Source of the DNA: Prochilodus magdalenae
Taxonomy: Eukaryota; Chordata; Actinopteri; Characiformes; Prochilodontidae
Direction of reading: 5' to 3'
Assembly: GCA_024036415.1 (NCBI GenBank)
Contig: JAMWET010006792.1
Coordinates: 241,001 to 305,000 of the forward strand
DNA length: 64,000 bases
In this document: in pieces, positions 35,068-44,998 of the stretch
Position numbering within the stretch: the stretch's first letter is position 1
Layout of the letters: each line of letters starts with the position of its first letter
Notes under the pieces: generated by a model
What the model saw: the letters and a program-made list of their open reading frames with translations, nothing else
What the model was told of the DNA's origin: nothing
Database searches by the model: none
Made by a program: the position numbers and the translations under genes

Positions 35068-36989
35068 AATGTCTTCACTGGAAGAGAATATCAAGAGGAT
35101 TATCCTCAAGACTTTGCTCAGTCTGTCTGTGGAGATACAGCTGCAGATTGTTTCCAGCTTCAGATGTCTGGTGTCGACTCTGTGGCTTACCTGAAATATG
35201 TCCAACAGGAGGACATCAAAGGCCTGTTGCCTGTTATACAGCAGAGAAAATTACTGGAAGCCTTTATATTAGGTAATTAATATTTATCCAGCCATAGGCA
35301 CATTTATTTTCATTAAGTAAAGTATAAGCACTTCTGCATAATGTGCATTCCAGTATTGACAGTATATATTAGTAGATAATTATTAAAAGTAGTGATGTTC
35401 TTCTTTAACATTCATTCATGTTGAAGTCTTTGTTGTTTCAGAAACTGAGACCATCATTTTGGATCTGCAGGTTATTCACACTGACTCAGATTCAAGTGCT
35501 TCTACTCATCCTAACTCTTCACTCTCATCCACCTCATCCTCACTCACCAGTACCCAGTATTGATTCTTGTGATTATACACATACTATAACATTATTATTT
35601 TGTTGAACTTTACAGATGTCCTCCACACATCATGCTGCCTATTGAAAGAGAAAATCACACTCTACATAACACCGTTATCGGCCTCCTTTTGCTTGTAGTG
35701 TATTTTATTTCATAATGAAGAATGCGGTGGGTAACTAATGAAAGATCTTGTGCAGATTACATTTACCATCCCCCCATGTAAATGATATGTCTGGTGCATT
35801 ATAACCAGTGCAGTTATTGATATTTTTAATTAAGATAACATTTTTGCTCAACATAACTGCAAAAGATATGAAAAATGGAGGATTCTCCAGATCTAGAAAG
35901 TATTTTCTTCTGCCCTGTTGTCACCACTAATCTGACAATCCAATCAGCTACCTTTTTTCTTTAAGAAATATTGTGTTCATCTGTCCAAATGGTCTCAGGT
36001 CTCACTGCACAAGATTCCACCTAATTTTGAACTTTGTATTTCATAGGAAATGAGCCAATGACAAACCATTGCATCAGGACTTGCTGCACTGTTGCGCTGC
36101 AGTGTTCTACATTTTCAACCTCCAGTATCAAGACAAGGCCTCCAAAACCCTGAAATTCATTCAAAGGTAGCTATTACTAGAGGTAAATAACATGGTACCA
36201 AGCTCAGCTGTATTGTATGTAGTGATGATAGAGTTCCCAAGAGTTGGTCAATATGAAGGCAACAATCACAACACCTCAAAGTGCAAAAGTTGTTGTATAG
36301 TGATGGGATGACCTGATGTTTAATATGATGACACTGAAGTTCCACTGAAGTTCCAAAAAAAAATGGATTCTTGTTTTGAGTGTGATTTGTCAGCCTCATT
36401 GTAAACTTTATTTATTTATTTATTTATTTTTTTGGCACTTTAAGGTGATTTCCTTGATTTGGGCCAATATGGTATGGGAGCTCCTCCTCCAGTCATCCAA
36501 CTAGCCTCTAAATTATCTTAAATGTCGGTGTAACATACAAAACTGCTGACTTTTGTTATGATCCTTCTTGAAACTTGCTATTTAATGGACATTGAACATC
36601 AAAATTTTTTAAACGGCATGTAAGGTAGCACCTCCTTCCAAGTTGTTTGAGCACAAAACATGGCGTTCCTGAAATTGACATTTCTTTTTTCCATAGACTG
36701 AGGAGAATCATGCATACGACATGTCCAAAGACCAATGTGGCAGTTATCAATTATTAGTATTTGAGACAAATACTTTTTCGTCTTCTTTTTCAATTATTTA
36801 TTTATATATATATATATTTTTAAAAGACGGTTCATCAGTATTAATCCAGAAAGAGGAAGCAAGACCACCCATGGAAAGGTTACCTCCAAGAGGACCGGAA
36901 AGGTGGTTCAGAAGAGGGCTGCAAGTGTCAACCCACATGTTGCCACACTGTTGAAAAATTTGCTGGACTTTGAGTGGGACTTTATCTAG
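35068..36989 (+). pseudogene. Broken SAM-like domain passenger gene
   Basis: Exon A 35068-35272 opens MSSLEENIKRIILKTLLS and then, after a 1-nt frame change near 35160, continues LQMSGVDSVAYLKYVQQEDI...LLPVIQQRKLLEAF. This is the pattern of a SAM-like helical bundle found in multi-copy fish proteins annotated as SAMD3-like. Exon B 35442-35548 follows in compatible phase with a Ser/Thr-rich linker. A last candidate exon (36839-36989) encodes about 49 residues ending LLKNLLDFEWDFI and a stop. The frame break and the missing middle mean no full protein. The family assignment is from memory of the motif pattern. Confidence 0.5.
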
Positions 36990-37579
36990 GTAGGTCAAAG
37001 CTGCCTTGTCGCTATGATGTCTTTATTTTGTGCTTGCTTCAACTGTGGTAAAATAGCACACTAAAAACTTTTTCTTATAATTTTTATATGGGTGTGCTTG
37101 CTAAAGCAGCATTCAAGAACATTAGCAACCACTTAGCAAAACCCAGTCATCTGCTTTTTATAAAAAACACTGTTGATTTTACTTTAAAATTTTTTACTTG
37201 GACACATTCATTCAGTCATGCTACTGTACTTCATTTACATTAGTTCTTTTCATTTTATGATCAGTAGGAAAAAAGGAAAAAAAAAAAAGCACTAGGTACT
37301 GTAGGCTATACTACTGCTTCAAAAATCAAGCCTTTTTCTAGTTTCTGCTTGGATTTTTTGTTTCTACCAGCCCTACTTAACTTTACTACACACCTACTGA
37401 CTTTGTATTTTTTATATTTTATAAGTGGCATTATTTTGTTGCACAGTTTTTGTTTGTTTGTTTGCTTGTTTGTTTTACAGGCACATGTCATCTGTGATTG
37501 AGGATGTAGTTAAGTTTTCTCTCACTGTTCGCTCTCCCTTTCTCTCCTTTTTTTGCCCTTTTACTGTCACATGGTTCAA

Positions 37580-38029
37580 GCCAGTGCTACATGGTTCTTG
37601 ATGCTATTTCAGACTAGTGCTGCACTGTTCTTGATGCTGTTGTAAGTTAGTGCTACACAGTTATCGATGATATTTCAAACCAGTGCTACGCTGTTGGTGA
37701 TGCTGTTGTCCTACACTGTTATTGATGCTATTTCAAACCAGTGCTACACTGTTCTTGATGCTATGTTTGAAATAGCATCAAGAACAGTGTAGCACTGGCT
37801 TACAACAGTGTCAAGAACAGTCTAGCACTGATTTCAAATGGCATCAATAACAGTGTAGCACTGACAACAGCATCAAGAACTAGTGCTGCACTGTTTTTGA
37901 TGCTGTTGTAAGTCAGTGCTACGCTATTTTTGATGCTGTTGTAGGTCATTGCTAAACTGTTTTTGATGCTGTTGTAAGCCAGCGCTGTACTGTTTTGGAT
38001 GCTCTTGTAAGCCAGCACTGTTTTGGATG
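37580..38029. repeat. 33-bp tandem repeat block 1, with inverted segment
   Basis: Diverged units of about 33 bp (TCAGTGCTACACTGTT...GATGCTGTTGTAAG). The middle of the block is inverted: GTGCTACACTGTTCTTGATGCTA at 37741-37763 is followed by 9 nt and its perfect reverse complement. Orientation returns near 37880. Confidence 0.85.
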
Positions 38030-38607
38030 TGTGATAAAGCGCATCCTTCGACCGGACAGTATGTTGTAGTTGGGGGCGCCCTTTATGGGTAGTGTTGGGC
38101 AAGTAGCCGTGAGGCCTAGAAAAAGTGCGGTTTCCACAAGAGCCCTTTTCCCTTCACCTTTATTTACACACCAACAAAGATACTCTACACATTTACAAGT
38201 ACGCGCACACATTCAGGAAAATAAACTAAAACAATCATCTCTACCAGCTAGAGGCTTTAGATCTAATGACTGCAAAGTCATGTGGATCTAGGTCTGGTCT
38301 CTCTTGATAACAATTCTCTATCTCCAGTACCCCCAATAGCACCACATATAAGCAGGTTGCCCCTCCCCTGGGCTAAACCATTAGTGGATTGAGGTGATAC
38401 TGGAAGCTCACAACCTCAGTCTGCTCTGTCCCACCTGGTCTGTTCTCCCCTTCTCTTCTACAGAGATTGGACTCCTCCAGGTAGGTAAATCTAAGGTGAA
38501 CCCTACACTTGCCTTTTGACCTATATCCATACAGTTGAGCAGTGTACAGGTAAGTATACATAATCTTTAGGTATTCTGTGATGTATGCAAAGCCTCACAT
38601 CATCACA
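38030..38607. mobile_element. Solo LTR nested in the 33-bp repeat
   Basis: A 578-bp segment begins TGTGATAAAG and ends CATCATCACA, so it has TG...CA ends with a short TGTGAT/ATCACA inverted repeat. It is flanked by a perfect 5-bp duplication GGATG (38025-38029 and 38608-38612). Removing it rejoins the repeat unit GTTTTGGATG|CTCTTG exactly. No internal retroviral sequence remains, so it is a solo LTR left by recombination. Transcription direction is not certain. Confidence 0.85.
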
Positions 38608-38890
38608 GGATGCTCTTGTAAGTCAGTGCAACACTGTTTTTGATGCTGGTGTAAGTCAGCACTACACTGTTTTGGATGCTGGTGTAAGTCAGCACTACAC
38701 TGTTTTGGATGCTGGTGTAAGTTAGCACTACACTGTTTTGGATGCTATTGTAAGTTAGCACTACACTGTTTTGGATGCTGTTGTAAGTCAGCACTACACT
38801 GTTTTGGATGCTGATGTAAGTCAGTGCTGCACTGTTTCTGATGCTGTTGTAAGTCATTGCTGCACTGTTTCTGATGCTGTTTAAACTCAG
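38608..38890. repeat. 33-bp tandem repeat block 2
   Basis: About 8.5 copies of a 33-bp unit (GATGCTGGTGTAAGTCAGCA...). Because 33 is divisible by 3, the minus strand keeps an open frame of 11-residue repeats (NSIQNSVVLTY); I regard this as fortuitous. Confidence 0.9.
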
Positions 38891-39344
38891 CATCTTGCGC
38901 TCATGATTAAAGCCTGTCAATAATTGCTGTGCAAATAATTGAGTACTTTAAATAAACTACGGCAATCTTTTATTTAATGTGTATCCCTCTGGAATGTTTT
39001 TATTTTTGATGATTTATAAGAATTAAAGTAACATTTGTAAATAAACAGGAACATGCTGGCATATACTGTAAAACAGCTGTAAAAACAGTTATTCTACTGT
39101 CATACTGTAATCCAATAAAAATTAATATATTGTTAAATTACAGTGCATGCACTGTAGAATTACCATACAATACAGTTCTACTGTTATATGCTGTAATTTA
39201 ATATACAGTAAAATACTGTTAAAATAATTTACAGTAGATGCAGTGTAAAATAACAGTAAAATGCTGGCGTCTCTGCTGCCAGTATTTTACTGTTAATTTC
39301 CAGTGAAATTCTTTACAGTGTACCCAGTCACCAGAATCCTGTGA

Positions 39345-40770
39345 CCACTGATGAAGGACTAGAGGATGTAAAAAACACAACACTACATTGGTGAACTACC
39401 TTGAACAATCAATCCTGGGGAGTCTGCTTTACACACATCTCTCCACATCTGCTGGTGTAGCTGTGGCCTAAAATACATACAAATAGACAACACTTACACA
39501 AGAGATTCACACTGAAATAAAAAACATTATTACAGTTTTCAGAATCTGACCCTGTAAGTTATTTTTATGTCTTAACAATGTAATTGTAAATCAACTGAAC
39601 ACTTACATTAACTTGTAAAATCAGTGCATCAGATTTCTTTTTGAAGTGCGCCATTAACAGAACGACAACACAAGGGTCCAGTGTGGTTGATCCAACGGCA
39701 TCATTCTTCATTGGTTGGCTTTTGCCGGAAAAGCTGCACAATCATCTTTCCTCAATTGCTTTATCCGTTTTTTAAAAAATGGAGATATCTGCAAGTAGCT
39801 TGAAATGATGGTACAGCTCCCTCTGTATGATCAGATAAGGCCAGTCATGTTTCAGCTCCTCTATTGATGGTGCTGGGCTTGCATTGATGGCTTTATGCTC
39901 CTATGTTGCCTCCATGAGCTGTGCCTGGTTCTCTCTGTCTGTTTCCCCTTGAAGGCAATTAGAAGCACTCTTGTACTGTTTTTAGCTGATGAGCTAGAGA
40001 TCCCAAGTTGTTTGAAATATACGAAACCTTTGCCAGCGTTCTGCAATAAAAACATTACAAACATTTGTTATCTAAAAGTTAATTAACCCTTTTAAAAAAG
40101 CTTTTTAGCTTCATTACCCTCAGTGCTCCAAGCATGAAATAGTTTCCGGGACTGAAAAGGTCTAAAGTGTTCCTGCAAAACCTCCTTTTTAATCACCTTT
40201 TAAATCTGAATTGCATTCCAATCCTATGCTTTATAGTTTGTTCAGGAGAGATGACATGGTTTGTTGTGGCAAGCTTGGTAGTACTACAAAGATTGCTTCT
40301 CTAATTTACTCTGCAGACATGATTCTACAAAAAGAGAATGAATGATGGAGAACTATTGGCTAATAATTAAGATCTTCTACTTGGGTTAGGTACACAACAG
40401 TAGAGCTCTGGTCGGCTACTTCCAGCAAATAGACACCCAAATGAACTAACAGAACAGCCTGCTGTCTCGCTACAACAAAATACACTTGAGAATCACGATG
40501 GATCATGATCAGTCTGATCTCTCTTACTAGCAATCCCTTATCGTCCCTTCCAGTGACTACATACATGCCCTTTTTGTACCTGTCACAGTTATGTCATTAA
40601 CAGCATTGCATTGCTGGATGCAAAAATTAAATGGAGATGGTGCCTTTTTAATCTCATCATTGTAGTCAATAGAATAATACTCTGTTCCCTTGTCAATCTG
40701 AATCATAGGAGGAAATATATGGAGGAGTTGATGCCTCTCTGCTAGGGTTGCACACAGATTTTTCAAATTT
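39345..40770 (-). pseudogene. Decayed multi-exon gene remnant, minus strand
   Basis: Three minus-strand blocks look like former coding exons: 39610-39700 (containing DPCVVVLLMAHFKKKSDAL), 40360-40566 (YVVTGRDDKGLLVREIRLIM...VYFVV) and 40570-40766. Frames are interrupted and junctions are not resolvable. The pattern is reminiscent of multi-copy, transposon-associated fish proteins that also carry the SAM-like module seen at 35068, but I cannot confirm this. Confidence 0.4.
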
Positions 40771-40876
40771 GCAATATCAATATTTAAGGATATATTCAGG
40801 ATTTAAGGATAAATTCAGGATACTGACAGAGATAGTAATGCTTTGGTCTGAGGGGATGCTCCATGCTTTTTACCCA

Positions 40877-41262
40877 TTTGGTAAAAGTAAATTTGGACTC
40901 AAGCATCAAGTGGGAAAAAACAATCGTATGGGCCTAGTGAGAGCAGGGAAGGTCCTTGAGTCATGAAACATGGCACACATTGACAGCACAACACTTCTGA
41001 TAATATGGCCCGAGATTGGTGACTCTAGGATCAAAGGTCAGGAAGTTACAGCCAAAGCCATAAGGTAAATGTACAATTTGGACTGAAGCCTGAAGTGGGG
41101 AAAAAACGAATTTAACGAGGCCTAGCGAGGGCAGGGAAGGTCATACGATTATGAAACGTGGCACATGTTGACATCTCCACACTCTGATCACCTGGCCCGA
41201 GTTTGGTGTCTCTAGGATCCTAAGTCAGGGAGTTACAACCAAATCCATTGGGTAAATATGTA
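40877..41262. repeat. Two-copy ~183-bp tandem repeat
   Basis: Unit 1 (about 40877-41059) and unit 2 (about 41060-41243) share AATTTGGACTxAAGC, AAGTGGG, GCAGGGAAGGTC, ATGAAACxTGGCACA and TGGCCCGAG, followed by the start of a third copy. No ORF. Confidence 0.8.
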
Positions 41263-41790
41263 CAGTGGGGTGCGAAAGTTTGGGCAGCCTTGTTAATTTT
41301 CCTGATTTACCTTTATAAAGCATTGATTGTTTGGACAAAAAAAATTCCGTTAAATATATCATATAGGGGACAAACACAGTGATATTTGAGAAGTGAAATG
41401 AAGTTTATATGAATTACAGAAAGTGTGCAATAATTGTCTAAACAAAATTAGGCAGGTGCATAAATTTGGGCACCAAAAAAAAAACCTTAACTCAATGTTT
41501 AGTAGATCCTCCTTTCGCAGAAATAACAGCCTCTAAACGCTTCCTATAGCTTCTAATGAGAGTCTGGATTGTGGCTGAAGACCATTCTTCTTTACAAAAC
41601 ATCTCTAGTTCATTCAGGTTTGATGGTTTCCGAGCATGGACAGCTCTCTTTAAGTGACACCACAGATTTTCAATAATATTCAGGTCTGGGGACTGAGATG
41701 GCCATTCCAGAACGTTGTACTTGAGCATTGTTTAGGGTTGTTGTCTTGTTGGAAGATCCAGCCCCGGCGCAGCTTCAGCTTTGTCACTGA
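41263..41790 (-). mobile_element. Tc1-like transposon 3' part, minus strand
   Basis: Minus-strand ORF 41492-41728 (78 codons) holds the conserved WPSQSPDLNIIENLWCHLKR with the catalytic glutamate and ends with a natural stop. The terminal sequence CAGTGGGGTGCGAAAGTTTGGGCA at 41263 is the Tc1-type end. The rest of the transposase is cut off at about 41790, where a LINE tail begins. Confidence 0.85.
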
Positions 41791-41794
41791 TTCT

Positions 41795-42105
41795 ACCTAT
41801 GTTTAACTTTGCACAACTACTCTGTAGTCACTTTAAACTGTAGCCACTTTACAGACACATACAACCTAATACCTCATATGCTACATGACACTTTTTATTG
41901 TTCTAAACTCTACTTTATACCTTTATTTATTTTTACATTTTGTACTTTTTTATATTTTATATTTTACTCTATTTCATTTTCTTATCTAATAATATGTGGC
42001 TGGGCAGTCACAACAGCATTTTACTGCCGGTTGTACCATGTATGACTATGTATGTGACAAATAAACCTTGATTTGATTTGATTTTGATTTGATTTAATTT
42101 GATTC
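41795..42105 (+). mobile_element. LINE 3' UTR with (ATTTG)n tail
   Basis: An AT-rich stretch ends in GTATGTGACAAATAAACCTTGATTTG, then (ATTTG)n/(TTGAT)n. This is the typical 3' terminus of fish Rex1-like LINEs. It interrupts the Tc1 copy to its left. Confidence 0.7.
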
Positions 42106-43452
42106 CTGGACATTGGTCATTAGTTTAAAAAAATACTTCTTGAAACTCTGAACCAAGCAACAAGCTTGAATGCACATGTGTCTAAAATGATCCATATATG
42201 TACACTGACAATCCACTATAGTTAAGGCACCTCCTTGTATCTACGGTTTGTCAGTTTCATCAATTTATCATATATGTTTACCTTTTAGTTCCACAGTTTC
42301 TTTAGGCTTTTGTTAGCCTACTTTTACCGATATTAATTTATTAGGACTCCCATAAGACCATCACAGAGGACAAAATGATTCTAAACTGGTGGTGGTATTA
42401 GTGTGTGTTCTACTGGTACATTTGGATCAGGCCCAGTAGTGAACCTAAGGTGTCTGCTTACTCTTAAATATATAAAATACAAGGAGGTGTTAATGTACGT
42501 CCATACTTACATAACAATAACCGTAACGGCAATTGTGAATAATGAAACTGACCCGTGAATGGGTATTGATTTAAAATTCCATTGTCAGGATAAAGTTATT
42601 TTATTGGTGTGTTGTCTGCTTTTTACCGTTGTGTTCTACTCACTTTATTGCAAATATTACAGTTCAGAAACTGATGTGGTAAGCATTACATGTACATATA
42701 TAAAGAGTTAACTGCTAAATCTGCCAGCCAGCATGTTCACTATGGTGTTTACTGTAGGTGGTGTTTTACATCTCAAGTTGTATATAATGTCAATGTTATA
42801 TATTGAATTATTTCTATCAGAGTAGCAGTGCAAGTATAAAGGATGCTCAGACAGAATGATCTGTTGTGTTTACACAAAATATATATGTATTGTGGTTGAG
42901 TGCTTACTATGAAATTAAAAAAATAAATAAATGAAAGAAATATTTCGGTGAATATACATTTTTGAATTCCAGTTTGATTAGAATAATTGTTTAATGAACT
43001 TTAATTTAATTAGGTAATCGGATACAACAAACGGTATGAGTACTCCGACAGTGTAAAAACACCCAGATAATAGATCTATAGAATACGGCCGAAGATACTA
43101 AGCCTAACTGCCGGTGGTTTTTCCACGTTAGGTTTATCATGGTGCACTCATATTCCTCCGTCTAGCTAAAGTCCTCCCACCCCCGCCATGAACAGATGGC
43201 TAAAACTCGCACTCGACAATGTCATTAAATGCATATCTTCAAGCAAGTTAATATTTTCATGGTTTGAGAAATAGTTAGTGACTGTAATATGATGTTGCAG
43301 TACTGCTTGGCACAGAAAAAAAGCAAACAGTTTAGGAGCAAACGTCATAAAAAAGCTATAAATCAGAATGTGTATGCATGCGCGAGTTGGGCGGAATACG
43401 GGCGTAGATACAAAGCCTTACTGCGGGTGGGTTTTAGCGTTAGGTTTATCAA
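42106..43452. other. Intergenic with a 60-bp direct repeat
   Basis: No gene is supported. GAATACGGCCGAAGATACTAAGCC...TTAGGTTTATCA (43081-43141) recurs as 43395-43452 with about 80% identity. The second copy abuts the retroviral LTR. Confidence 0.6.
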
Positions 43453-43850
43453 GCCCAAATCATGAAACAATAGCATGGCGCAATCGTGTGAGCATTACTG
43501 TGGTGAACTGAAGATGATGCGATTGTGTATTGGTGTTGAAGAGATGAAGAGAAGAAATACTGTCTTTGTAGAATAAATAATTTTATTCTCAGACAGCATT
43601 CTACAAGCACTCGAGTTGCTTGGGAGAGCCTTTCGTCCAATCTGACTCTCCTCAAACACAGACACTCCCCAGGTTTTATAGACTGAACACATATGGAGTA
43701 TGTAAATGTGGAATTTACCCCCTCTGTGTACTTCTCAGAAATCACACATCACATGTTTTTCCGTGGCCCCAGTCACTGAGAAGTACACAGAGGGGGTAAA
43801 ACCACCAACAATTCAGTCTAGGTCTAAACAGATGTACTGATAGAGCCATC
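43453..43850 (-). mobile_element. Endogenous retrovirus 3' LTR
   Basis: Read on the minus strand, a TATA-like box (TATAAAACCT, complement of 43671-43680) is followed about 90 bp later by the polyadenylation signal AATAAA (complement of 43582-43587). This is the order of a U3-R-U5 LTR. U3 contains a perfect 24-bp inverted repeat (43715-43738 and 43776-43799, 37-nt loop). The LTR boundaries are approximate, and no partner LTR remains on the right because other elements replaced it. Confidence 0.6.
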
Positions 43851-43853
43851 AGT

Positions 43854-44940
43854 CTATCTTTTGCTGACTGCTGCTAGCAAGTAAGACTGGCATGTAGCAA
43901 GTAATGGTTCTGGTACCGTTTCCATTATTGAAGGCCATGTGCCTGGTGTTGGCACTCTTATCACACATGGACAATGACTTAACTGCTGGAACCCTAATTT
44001 TCTACTAGCCCATGGGTCTCTAAATTGTAATGCAGAGAAATCAAATCCATATGCCCTCCATTTAGCTTCTCTCTTCTGTAATGCACGATAACGGTCAGTA
44101 ATGTCGTCTAGTGTCCAGTCAAAGTCAACATAGTCCTCTTCCACCAACTGTGGTCTAATTTCAGAAGTCTCCTTAGTACTACTCACACTAGGTTCCATTT
44201 TTAACATAGGCTTCTGAGTTATGTTTACTACCTTTTTAAATTTCAAAGAGGTCATGTCAGGTACCTGGGTCGTTGTTGCATTGGTAAAGGTTGCTCTTGT
44301 TTTAACCTCACTCGTATTATTTCCCAAAGTGACAAAAGTAGAAGTTGTCACCTTCACTGTAGTAGCATCCAGTCCCTTTAAAGTCATACCTAACATAGTT
44401 GCCTGGGTCGATGTATTAACTCCCTTACTTATTTCCGGAGCCAAAGTAGTAAGCTTCATCTGTGTATTATTCACCTCTGAAGTGGTTACTATAGTAAACT
44501 ACTCCTGAGCCCTTTTTACAACTGTGAAAACTTCCATAGGACTCAAATCCTCTAACATAAGTACTATTTAACAAGTTACATAACCCCCTCTCCACACACA
44601 CCAAATTTAAACTCTGGATCATAGAATGCGCATGTATACTCCCCTTGGTCTTCCCATGTGACATTACGCACAAGGAGTGAACCGTCATCCCTAACTTTAA
44701 ACCACCTCATCTTATTATACAGGAGATACTTCCTCTGATCACAAGGCACAGTATCAACTTCAGGTCCCTCTAGCAACACATCTTCCCCACAGCTGTTTTT
44801 CCAGTTGGGAGGATTATTACCAAAAACATTAAATTTCCCACATGTACAGGGAAGAAGAACCCCTCATCCCAACTTTACTCGAATTACTGTCTTTAAAGCA
44901 ATTGATGCTGTTGTCATCTGAGGTGTCACTGTGACACATT
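43854..44940 (-). pseudogene. ERV 3' ORF: Ig-like, mucin-like env-position protein
   Basis: This minus-strand region sits where env should be. The upstream part (44576-44779) has an Ig V-like signature: a Cys, then a Trp, then LLVRNVTWEDQGEYTC with the DxGxYxC box. The next frame (43854-44474) is Thr/Ser-rich with several NxT/NxS sites, as in a mucin-like stalk, and ends before any clear fusion-protein or membrane-anchor features. Frames are separated by stops and frame changes, so it is dead. It could be an unusual env surface region or a captured host receptor fragment. The assignment is tentative. Confidence 0.5.
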
Positions 44941-44998
44941 TATACCTTCAGTCACCTTCAATACTGAATGAGTAGAATTTCCTAAGGTCACTTCCACT

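Larger units (their letters stand above)
31800..39320. mobile_element. CACTA (EnSpm)-like transposon with passenger gene
   Basis: The left end CACTGTAACAAATTGCTGTAAATTTAC and the right end, whose reverse complement starts CACTGTAAAGAATTTCACTG, form terminal inverted repeats. Both flanks carry TA (31798-31799 and 39321-39322), a 2-bp duplication as animal EnSpm elements make. About 100 bp on the left and 260 bp on the right are packed with ACTGTAA/TTACAGT motifs, like the subterminal repeats of CACTA elements. No transposase is recognised inside, so it looks non-autonomous. Contents are a GCTAGC-rich 5' part, a broken passenger gene (35068-36989), 33-bp tandem repeats and a solo LTR. A TA duplication would also fit a Tc1-superfamily element, but the CACTG end argues against that. 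Confidence 0.6.

Noticed and set aside
38603..38920. 105-codon minus-strand ORF of 11-residue repeats
   Set aside because: The 33-bp repeat unit is divisible by three, so an open frame persists by chance; the same repeat elsewhere in the block is frame-broken and inverted.
44221..44508. Plus-strand ORF opposite the retroviral 3' ORF
   Set aside because: Antisense shadow; hydrophobic because of the Thr-rich frame on the other strand.
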